Positions 1-5,331 of a stretch of DNA of 6,934 bases are shown in pieces. The position numbers and the translations under genes are program-made. The notes under the pieces are model-generated. The model was not told the origin of the DNA and did not search any database. It saw only the letters and a list, made by a program, of their open reading frames with translations. The DNA is from Oscillospiraceae bacterium (GTDB lineage: Bacteria > Bacillota > Clostridia > Oscillospirales > UBA929). Position 1 is the first letter of the stretch, and each line of letters opens with the position of its first letter. The DNA lies in NCBI GenBank assembly GCA_031271525.1, contig JAISVO010000127.1, positions 1-6,934 of the forward strand, given 5' to 3'.

Positions 1-21
1 CCTTCGTGACCGCCGGAAGTT

Positions 22-50
22 ATTATAACGGGTACACCGCCTCTTGTCAA
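22..50 (-). promoter_or_regulatory. Perfect-consensus sigma-A promoter pointing out of the left edge
   Basis: Read on the minus strand, TTGACA (45-50) is followed by exactly 17 bases and then TATAAT (22-27). Both hexamers match the sigma-70/sigma-A consensus at every position and the spacing is optimal. Transcription would begin near position 15 and run leftward out of the window, so the gene served is not visible. The promoter lies about 95 bases beyond the fapA stop, in a gap (1-143) with no convincing gene. I see no hairpin plus T-run between fapA and this promoter, so fapA transcripts may also read through. In Clostridia such exact promoters often serve rRNA, tRNA or other highly expressed genes; that link is inference here. 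Confidence 0.8.
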
Positions 51-143
51 GGATTAAATCCGTAATCGACATTGACACCTTTGACTGTGAACGTGTCGCT
101 CTTGTCGCGGCAATTGCGCACATACCGCATGCATCTTATCCGC

Positions 144-1565
144 TCACATCCGTAGCGGCTCCATCTGGATCCCCGCTTCCTTCCGGGCGAAGGTGCAATG
201 CTCGTATTTGGACTCGATCGGGAAGGTGTCCGAACCGATAATGATTCGCACACCGGGATAAACCGCGCCGGTGATGTTCACCGCGCCGTGCCCCGCCGCC
301 GCCAGCGCGTCCTGAATATGCTGCAGCTCGTCCTCCAGCTCCAGCGCGGTCTGCGACAGCGCCTGATAGGAGGCGATCGCGCGCTGCAGTGTCTCCAGCT
401 TGTCTCGGGTCAGACGCCCCGCTTTCTTTAACTCGCCCAGCAGATTGATGATCCGGAGCAGACCCATCGTATCCCGCTTGTTCGCCTCCAGAAGCTTTGG
501 GATCTCACGGTTGCGGCTCAACGCACCCGGATCGGTCCCAACCTCCAGACGGGTTTGGACATAGGTGTTGCGACTTCCGGACATCGCCGCGGTGATATAC
601 TTCAAAGCAGTGACATGCCCCCCGATGATGGTACCCTTGCCCAGCAGGGTGACGCCGCCGCCGCACTGTACGGTGGAGTGGAGGATATAGGAGGTCTCAA
701 TGTCACCGACCGCGTGCACCGTGCCGGACTGTATGTATTTCGTCTTGATGTAGCCACCGGCGCGGACCATCCCCTTGCCCGACCCGTTGATCCCGCCTTT
801 TACCGTGATGTTGCCGTCCGACAGAATCTGCGCGCTCTCCACCGACCCGTTGATCGTGACGTTCCCGGTCGCTTGAACCGAGAAGCCGGTCAGGACGCTC
901 CCCTCGACGATGACATTGCCGACAAAGTCGATGTTCCCGGTGGCGGTGGAGACATCCCCCCGGACGGTAAAGGTGTTGAGCACCTGAATCTTCCGGTTGA
1001 CCATATCCGCCTGCCCGTCGAAGGAGGCGAGCAGCTGCAGCTTGTCGGGGGAAATAACGGTTCCTTTGCCGGCTGGCAGGGGAGCGTCTTTGCCCGGGCG
1101 GGCCGGGACCGTATGCCCCAAGACATTCGTCCCGGGTGTCCCCGGGGTCGCGGGAATCTTCTCGCACAATACCTCGCCGGCTTTCACCGAGTGCACGATT
1201 CCAAGGTCCTTAAAGTCCACCGAGCCGTCGGCCAGTTCTTTGGGGCGGAGGTCGTTGTCGGTTTGGATCAGTTGCCGTATGATCGCCGCCTCGCCGTTGA
1301 CGGGGGGGATCCCGCGCGCCACCTCAAACCCTCGGTTGTATTCCTCCGCCAGTGCGATTTGTTGCACCTTTTCGTCGTCAACACCGAAGACGACCCCTTT
1401 GTGCGCCAGCGCCGCCCGAATCATCTCGACGGTGAGCGGCTGCCCCTCGCCGACCGGTGGGGTCGCGGTCATCACGGCGGTCATCCCGTCGGGGGTAACC
1501 GCTACGGCGACAACAGCATCAACAGGCGCCACTTCCGGTTGATGTTGGTTCACGTCTTCGTCCAA
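144..1565 (-). CDS. FapA family protein (DUF342), beta-helix cytoplasmic protein
   Basis: This 473-residue protein has the full layout of the FapA/DUF342 family. An N-terminal domain (about 15-190) carries the family hallmark around 136-186, with the PGTPGTNVLG turn followed by GKGTVISPDKLQL. A glycine-rich right-handed beta-helix (about 196-335) has short repeats such as GNVIVEGSV, GNVTINGSV and GNITVKGGI. A charged helical coiled-coil stretch (about 350-424) precedes the conserved closing segment VNITGAVYPGVRIIIG (429-444). No signal peptide or membrane span is visible, so it should be cytoplasmic. The family is named from a flagellar assembly role and is also found in bacteria without clear flagellar links; no flagellar gene is visible here, so the exact job is unknown. 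The start is TTG (1563-1565), chosen because AAGGAGG sits 7 bases upstream and an in-frame TAA lies just before it. It is the second gene of a unit with the membrane protein upstream (32-bp gap). Confidence 0.93.
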   Translation of the reverse strand: MDEDVNQHQPEVAPVDAVVAVAVTPDGMTAVMTATPPVGEGQPLTVEMIRAALAHKGVVFGVDDEKVQQIALAEEYNRGFEVARGIPPVNGEAAIIRQLIQTDNDLRPKELADGSVDFKDLGIVHSVKAGEVLCEKIPATPGTPGTNVLGHTVPARPGKDAPLPAGKGTVISPDKLQLLASFDGQADMVNRKIQVLNTFTVRGDVSTATGNIDFVGNVIVEGSVLTGFSVQATGNVTINGSVESAQILSDGNITVKGGINGSGKGMVRAGGYIKTKYIQSGTVHAVGDIETSYILHSTVQCGGGVTLLGKGTIIGGHVTALKYITAAMSGSRNTYVQTRLEVGTDPGALSRNREIPKLLEANKRDTMGLLRIINLLGELKKAGRLTRDKLETLQRAIASYQALSQTALELEDELQHIQDALAAAGHGAVNITGAVYPGVRIIIGSDTFPIESKYEHCTFARKEAGIQMEPLRM

Positions 1566-1572
1566 GTCGGCG

Positions 1573-1579
1573 CCTCCTT
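1573..1579 (-). promoter_or_regulatory. Ribosome binding site fixing the TTG start of the FapA-family gene
   Basis: The minus strand reads AAGGAGG, a complete match to the anti-Shine-Dalgarno sequence, 7 bases before TTG at 1563-1565. An in-frame TAA lies upstream between this site and the previous gene, and the next in-frame Met is 27 residues downstream with no such site. The TTG is therefore the likely start. TTG usually lowers initiation, so the strong site may compensate. Confidence 0.85.
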
Positions 1580-1597
1580 AAATCAAAGTTTTATTCG

Positions 1598-2092
1598 TCA
1601 GCCCGAACCGGTAAAGAGGAGGAGAAGGGAGATGGCGGCGGACAGAACAAAACAGGCCAGAAGGCTGATTGTCCCGGCCGAGGTCAAGCGCCATTTCAAA
1701 TGAAAGCGGATGGCCAGCCCCCCGGCGCAAACTGCGCAGTCCCCAAACAGATAGCACATTCCGGCAAAAAGCTGTTGGCTGTCCCAATGTCTTGGGGATG
1801 CTTTGCCAAGGAGATTTTCAAAGAAGGAACCGCCGGAGGGTCCCGCTTGGATGACGGTAAACACAGCGATGATGAACACAACCCACGCCAGAAGGGGGAA
1901 GATGTTCGCGATCGTCACGGGCGGTCTGGTTCTCAAGACTTTCAGCGGCACATCGGTGTCGTCGATCAATTCCGCCGGGATGTGCAGGGTATTCAGAAAT
2001 TCGTCGATGTTCTCCATTTCGGCCGGATCAAAGTCTTCGAACTCATCGAAGCCGTCACCGTCGCCGGTCTTGGTTTCCTGTTCATCAGACAT
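1598..2092 (-). CDS. Small membrane protein with acidic N-terminal head, three predicted helices
   Basis: I do not recognise a named family for this 164-residue protein. The first 50 residues are very acidic (for example DGDGFDEFEDFDPAEMENIDE) and contain no signal peptide. Three hydrophobic segments follow: about 60-82 (IANIFPLLAWVVFIIAVFTV), 107-128 (LFAGMCYLFGDCAVCAGGLA) and 139-161 (AGTISLLACFVLSAAISLLL). A basic stretch, RFHLKWR, lies between helices 2 and 3. This pattern suggests an inner-membrane protein with a negatively charged cytoplasmic tail. It starts at ATG with AGAGGGTG (2100-2107) upstream and is the first gene after the promoter at 2124-2152. The FapA-family gene follows after 32 bp, so the two are probably co-transcribed and may act together, for example as a membrane anchor and a cytoplasmic scaffold; that partnership is inference. 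The open frame, good RBS and protein-like composition make the gene itself secure. Confidence 0.82.
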   Translation of the reverse strand: MSDEQETKTGDGDGFDEFEDFDPAEMENIDEFLNTLHIPAELIDDTDVPLKVLRTRPPVTIANIFPLLAWVVFIIAVFTVIQAGPSGGSFFENLLGKASPRHWDSQQLFAGMCYLFGDCAVCAGGLAIRFHLKWRLTSAGTISLLACFVLSAAISLLLLFTGSG

Positions 2093-2117
2093 CCAATATC
2101 ACCCTCTACATGCACTA

Positions 2118-2130
2118 CTATACAGTATAG
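2118..2130. promoter_or_regulatory. 13-bp palindrome over the -10 box, candidate operator
   Basis: CTATAC-A-GTATAG is a perfect inverted repeat with one central base. It contains the whole -10 hexamer of the leftward promoter for the membrane protein and FapA-family genes, and reaches close to the likely transcription start. A dimeric repressor bound here would block that promoter. No regulator gene is visible in the window. AT-rich -10 regions can be partly palindromic by chance, so the operator role is tentative. Confidence 0.35.
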
Positions 2131-2152
2131 CAAATACGGCGGCGTTTGTAAA
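2124..2152 (-). promoter_or_regulatory. Sigma-A promoter for the membrane protein / FapA-family unit
   Basis: The minus strand shows TTTACA (2147-2152), a 17-base spacer, and TATACT (2124-2129). Each hexamer is one base away from the consensus and the spacing is ideal. Transcription would start near 2117, giving a short leader of about 25 bases before the ATG at 2090-2092, with the ribosome binding site inside it. This is the only good promoter in front of the two minus-strand genes. Confidence 0.75.
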
Positions 2153-2182
2153 GCTTTGTTCGGCTGAATCAGGTAGCAAATT

Positions 2183-2204
2183 GGCGCGAAAATTTGACCG
2201 CGCC
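2183..2204. repeat. Short inverted repeat in the divergent spacer
   Basis: GGCGCG (2183-2188) and CGCGCC (2199-2204) are inverted copies around a 10-base AT-rich centre, AAAATTTGAC roughly. No T-run follows on either strand, so a terminator is unlikely. It lies between two divergent genes and could be a protein-binding site, or chance in GC-rich DNA. The rest of the 2093-2292 spacer holds the leftward promoter and the leader of the rightward gene. Confidence 0.25.
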
Positions 2205-2292
2205 GGGTCGGGTGACAGCGAGGTATATTCCCCCATAAAATCCTCCATACTAAGCGTAGAAATATTCATGCTAACGGAGGGTTCTTTTCGCT

Positions 2293-2622
2293 ATGGAAAT
2301 ATCGGCATTGTTTGAGAATGTGGATTCGGCGGAAGCCGCGCTGGTCAATTTGCAGGCGTTGGGCATTTTTCCGGAACGCTACAAAATTCGTTCTCTTCGC
2401 GACCTAGGCGGTCCCGGCGAGCCCGGCGGCTTCGTGACGACCAACGGCATCTTTGCCACTCCGGTCGTCAGTCGTATGGAGGTTGGCGACGATTCGGGGC
2501 GGGAGGAACAGAGCGAGGAGGTGCAGCTCCTGCTCACCATCGGGCGGGAGGATTCTGCCGCACGGGTACAGAGCGCGCTCATCTCCAACCACGGACGAAG
2601 GGTTAGAACAGTGAACAGATAA
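2293..2622 (+). CDS. Small cytoplasmic protein, possible general-stress 17M-like alpha/beta fold
   Basis: This 109-residue protein is the only convincing plus-strand gene. It begins at ATG 11 bases after GGAGGG (2276-2281). The N-terminal part (1-35), ISALFENVDSAEAALVNLQ then GIFPERYKIRSL, has the beta-alpha-beta pattern seen in the general stress protein 17M / YsnF-type N-terminal domain. The C-terminal part (about 78-108), EVQLLLTIGREDSAARVQSA then HGRRVRTVN, fits a second beta-alpha-beta half. The middle (38-75) is rich in Gly, Pro and acidic residues and looks flexible, with a conserved-looking GGFVTTNG. No signal peptide or membrane span is seen. The fold assignment is by pattern only and no biochemical role can be given. 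No strong promoter is visible: TATATT at 2224-2229 is a possible -10 without a matching -35. The gene stands alone, divergent from the membrane protein gene and convergent with the glycosidases. Confidence 0.75.
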   Translation: MEISALFENVDSAEAALVNLQALGIFPERYKIRSLRDLGGPGEPGGFVTTNGIFATPVVSRMEVGDDSGREEQSEEVQLLLTIGREDSAARVQSALISNHGRRVRTVNR

Positions 2623-2627
2623 CAAGG

Positions 2628-2664
2628 ATCCCTGTAACCATTGCGACGCAATGGCTACAGGGAT
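2628..2664. terminator. Strong hairpin between convergent genes, probable bidirectional terminator
   Basis: ATCCCTGTA (2628-2636) pairs with TACAGGGAT (2656-2664), and CCATTGC (2638-2644) pairs with GCAATGG (2648-2654). Only one A/C mismatch interrupts this long stem, and the loop is 3 bases. It starts 6 bases after the stop of the plus-strand gene. On the minus strand the stem is followed by the fairly T-rich CCTTGTTATCTGTT; on the plus strand by ATATTATA, without a proper U-tract. It therefore fits a terminator better for the leftward glycosidase transcript than for the rightward gene, or a stem that blocks read-through both ways. Confidence 0.65.
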
Positions 2665-2676
2665 ATATTATATCCC
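2660..2676. repeat. 17-bp palindrome overlapping the terminator's right arm
   Basis: GGGATATA (2660-2667), a central T, and TATATCCC (2669-2676) form a perfect palindrome. Its left half is shared with the right arm of the larger hairpin at 2628-2664, so the two structures cannot form together in one RNA. As a hairpin it would have a 6-bp stem (GGGATA/TATCCC) and a 5-base loop. It could be a protein-binding site, an alternative RNA fold, or chance. Confidence 0.4.
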
Positions 2677-2679
2677 GCG

Positions 2680-2754
2680 CTATTCGTCATCCCCATACGG
2701 CGCCGGCTTCTCAAGCAGTGCCGCGTTGTTTCTCCACTCATTCTTCAAACACAT
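2680..2754 (-). other. Short open tail overlapping the GH78 3' end; possible small ORF or gene remnant
   Basis: In a different frame from the rhamnosidase, ATG at 2752-2754 opens 24 codons ending at TAG (2680-2682), beginning MCLKNEWRNN and ending LLEKPAPYGDDE. The ATG overlaps the last codons of the GH78 gene, and the tail reaches the base of the 2660-2676 palindrome. The residues look protein-like, resembling the C-terminus of a soluble protein. No separate ribosome binding site is obvious, and the same frame stays open upstream of the ATG inside GH78. It may be a translationally coupled micro-ORF, the remnant of a gene displaced by the glycosidase locus, or chance. Confidence 0.2.
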
Positions 2755-5281
2755 AGCTGCCGCTAGTGACCTTTTCGCGCCGCCCCTGAGGCAGCACAAT
2801 CTCAGCGATGCAGTTGGCCGGGATTGAGACAGAATATACAACCCGTCGGCCTTCTTTTCTCCATCCGCTTTTTACCTCACCGTAGACGCTCTGATAGCGT
2901 GCTTCGGCGTGGTTAATGTTCCCTCCGGGCCTTGGGGCAATCGTAAAGGTATTTTCACCGCATATGCGAATGCCGCACATGGTTTTGAACAGCCACTCGC
3001 AGACGGCGCCCTTGGAGTAGTGGTTGAGAGAACCGGAGCCGCTGCCTTGCGTGTTGAAAGGACCATCCCAGTTTTCCCAAATTGTGCTGGCTCCGTTTTT
3101 AGGCATGGAAAGCCAGCCGGGGATCTCTTCGTTTTCCAGAAGACGGTAAGCCGCTTCTATATCAATATCCGCCAAAACATCCAGAATAAGCGGCGTGGAC
3201 AGGAAACCGGTACCCAGTCGCCAGCCATAGTGCTCCAACGCTTCGATAAGCCGGCTCTTCGCATAGCTGCGCTGCTCGCCGCTAAGCAAATCAAAGGCCA
3301 ATGGCCGCACGAGCTGCGCCTGCCTGTCCGTGTCCAGCGTGTATTTCCCGCCGGAAACCAGCTCCTGATATGCGCGCTTGCAGCCGTCAGACGCGGCGCG
3401 GAACTCCCTTGCATCCTCCGCGCGCCCCAGCGTCTCCGCAATCTCGCTCATAAGGCCGAGCACATAGGCGGTATAGGCTGTGGAAACCTCCGGGTGAGGG
3501 GATACAAAATCCTGCCAGCGGAACGCGCAGACATCCACTGGCTCCGACCACTCGCCGTAGCTCTGCCCAATGTTGACCAGATAGCGTGCGGCATCTTTGG
3601 AAAGCTTAATGCGTTCGGCAAAAAGCGGCATACGCTTTCCGCAGCGGCTTTCCATGAAGCGGGCGTACTTTGCCATTTTGTCATAATACTCCCGCAGTAT
3701 AGTTTCGTCGCCGAACAGTTTCCAGAAACGGAAAGGCATCAGTATCCCAATATCAGACCATCCGACCGAACCGTTCATAGGGCGCATATACGAATCAGCG
3801 CCGCCCTCCGGCACGATATGGGGCAGCTTCCCGCTTTTTTGCTGCCAGTCATATACGTCATGTAAATACTTGCGGGCGAACGAGGCGAAATCAAACAGAA
3901 AGCCTGCTGTCTCAAAGAATATCTGTGCGTCGCCTGTCCAGCCGTTACGCTCACGGGTCGGGCAGTCGGTAGGGATATCCAGATGATTGCTCTTCGCAGA
4001 CCATATCGTAGCGTCTACAAAACGGTTAAGAAGTTCATGTGAGCTGTTAAAAAACCCGGTCTGTTCCATGTCGGAGTATACGGCAATAGCCTCGACATCC
4101 GAAGATTCTATCTCCACATCGCTTTCCAACTCCGCATACCGGAAGCCGAAGACTGCGAAACGGGTTTTGTATTCATTCAGACCCTCCGCACAAGTATAGT
4201 CGATTCGCTGCAAGGGCGTGGTAATGCCTTTGCGAACAAGCTGGATGTTTTTCTGGGTCAGGTTACCGTCCGCATCCAGCATCTCGCCAAAGCGCCAGAC
4301 CATGCGCTGCCCTTGGCGTGCCATAACTCGGAAAGCGATTATCCCGGCGATGTTCTGGCCGAAATCCATAAGTTTCTTCCCGTTAGCCGCTTTTGTGATA
4401 ACGGGCGCAAAACGCTCATGCTCCGTAACGGGAACGTTATTGGAAGCCGAGGGAATGACCGGGTGCGCCGTTTCTTTGGCCTTTCCGCCATATGAAGGCT
4501 TGCGGAAGGCTTCAACAATCTCCCCGTCCTTGTTATCGGCCTTGCGGACAGGCCCGTCGTTGGACCAGTTCCAGCTTGCGTCGGTGACAAGGCGCTCAAT
4601 ATTCCCGTCCGCGTATTCAATCTCAAGCTGCGCAAGCAGCTTTGTCTCGCTGCCATACTGGTTTTTGATGCCCCATGCGCCGCAGGAGCCCCGGTACCAA
4701 CCGTCGGCAAGTTCGACGCTGAAAGTTTGCACGCCTTCACCCAGCATGTCCGCAACATCGTAGGTCTGATACTGCACGCGTTTTCGATAATCCGTATAGC
4801 CGGGCGCCATGAAAAAACTACCCGCCTTTACCCCGTTAATCTTGACCTCATACAGTCCGCAGGCTGTGATATACAGTCGCGCCTTGCTGACTTTCCTGTT
4901 AATATGGAACTCCTTACGGAAACAGTCCACCGGGTAGCGTTGTTTTTTGTTGACGGTATAGTTCCCGGTAATCCATTTAGCCTGCCAGTCGATCTTATGT
5001 AAGAGGCCCGTCTCAAAGAAAGCAACCGCCCACTCGCCGGGTTCGTCTTTTTCATCCCAAACACGAAGCTTCCAACTGACGCGCTCACGGCTGCTCAGCA
5101 AAGTTGGGCAGACCGCCTGCATGGAGGAGGATGCAACCTTGCCGCTGTCCCATTGCCCCGCCACAATCTGGTACGCGGTCTGCTTCACGCCACCCTCGAC
5201 GTTCCACATGAGACGGGGATTCTGTATGTCGATCCCGATGGGATCTGTAAGATATTCTGTTCTAAGGCGGGTTGCTTTCAT
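2738..5281 (-). CDS. Alpha-L-rhamnosidase, glycoside hydrolase family 78
   Basis: This 847-residue enzyme hydrolyses terminal alpha-L-rhamnose from glycosides by an inverting mechanism, as known for GH78. The order is typical: an N-terminal beta domain opening KATRLRTEYLTDPIGIDIQN, a lectin-like domain with ITACGLYEVKINGVKAG (about 138-154) and APGYTDYRKRVQYQTYDV, a further beta domain with MDFGQNIAG (305-313), the (alpha/alpha)6 barrel (about 400-770), and a C-terminal beta domain with APRPGG and YGEVKSGW. The catalytic-region motif DCPTRERNGWTGD lies at 439-451, with Glu444 the likely general acid. ASTIWENWDG follows, with Glu736 the likely base, then GSLNHYSKGAVCEWLF. There is no signal peptide, so it is probably cytoplasmic. 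I chose ATG at 5279-5281 because GGAGAGGAG ends 9 bases upstream and family members start here; an in-frame ATG at 5321-5323 would add 14 residues across that site. It follows GH3 by 48 bp, as an operon. Specificity for natural rhamnosides is not readable. Confidence 0.95.
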   Translation of the reverse strand: MKATRLRTEYLTDPIGIDIQNPRLMWNVEGGVKQTAYQIVAGQWDSGKVASSSMQAVCPTLLSSRERVSWKLRVWDEKDEPGEWAVAFFETGLLHKIDWQAKWITGNYTVNKKQRYPVDCFRKEFHINRKVSKARLYITACGLYEVKINGVKAGSFFMAPGYTDYRKRVQYQTYDVADMLGEGVQTFSVELADGWYRGSCGAWGIKNQYGSETKLLAQLEIEYADGNIERLVTDASWNWSNDGPVRKADNKDGEIVEAFRKPSYGGKAKETAHPVIPSASNNVPVTEHERFAPVITKAANGKKLMDFGQNIAGIIAFRVMARQGQRMVWRFGEMLDADGNLTQKNIQLVRKGITTPLQRIDYTCAEGLNEYKTRFAVFGFRYAELESDVEIESSDVEAIAVYSDMEQTGFFNSSHELLNRFVDATIWSAKSNHLDIPTDCPTRERNGWTGDAQIFFETAGFLFDFASFARKYLHDVYDWQQKSGKLPHIVPEGGADSYMRPMNGSVGWSDIGILMPFRFWKLFGDETILREYYDKMAKYARFMESRCGKRMPLFAERIKLSKDAARYLVNIGQSYGEWSEPVDVCAFRWQDFVSPHPEVSTAYTAYVLGLMSEIAETLGRAEDAREFRAASDGCKRAYQELVSGGKYTLDTDRQAQLVRPLAFDLLSGEQRSYAKSRLIEALEHYGWRLGTGFLSTPLILDVLADIDIEAAYRLLENEEIPGWLSMPKNGASTIWENWDGPFNTQGSGSGSLNHYSKGAVCEWLFKTMCGIRICGENTFTIAPRPGGNINHAEARYQSVYGEVKSGWRKEGRRVVYSVSIPANCIAEIVLPQGRREKVTSGSYVFEE

Positions 5282-5290
5282 CTGTCGTTT

Positions 5291-5299
5291 CTCCTCTCC
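5291..5299 (-). promoter_or_regulatory. Ribosome binding site deciding the GH78 start
   Basis: The minus strand reads GGAGAGGAG, with 9 bases before ATG at 5279-5281. The longer in-frame start at 5321-5323 has only a weak GGGC upstream and would place this sequence inside the coding region. Independent strong initiation in the GH3-GH78 spacer suggests the rhamnosidase is translated well from a shared mRNA. Confidence 0.8.
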
Positions 5300-5331
5300 A
5301 AGCATGTTATTGATAAAATCCATACATGCTT
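5300..5331. repeat. Inverted repeat in the GH3-GH78 spacer
   Basis: AAGCATG (5300-5306) and CATGCTT (5325-5331) are inverted copies separated by 18 bases. The right arm covers part of the GH3 stop codon and the left arm abuts the GH78 ribosome binding site. In mRNA it could form a 7-bp stem that protects or processes the junction. The stem is short, so this is tentative. Confidence 0.25.

Noticed and set aside
72..100. Plus-strand TTGACA at 72-77
   Set aside because: No acceptable -10 hexamer occurs at the expected spacing (about 95-100 reads GTCGCT), and no plus-strand gene follows.
44..253. Short frames on both strands between the left edge and the fapA end
   Set aside because: They overlap the fapA C-terminal codons in other frames or cross the consensus promoter, with no ribosome binding site. 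Nothing supports a gene in 1-143.
555..1703. Long plus-strand open frame (382 codons) opposite the FapA-family gene
   Set aside because: It lies antisense to a well-recognised protein, runs past that gene's start into the next gene, has low-complexity Arg/Asp/Gly-rich translation and no family resemblance. GC-rich coding DNA commonly opens the opposite frame.
2909..3865. Plus-strand open frame of 318 codons opposite GH78
   Set aside because: It is wholly antisense to conserved catalytic-domain codons of the rhamnosidase, and its translation shows no recognisable domain.
5282..5323. Upstream ATG giving a 14-residue longer GH78
   Set aside because: The extra residues are encoded by the spacer that contains the ribosome binding site, and family members begin at the MKATRLRTEYL position.
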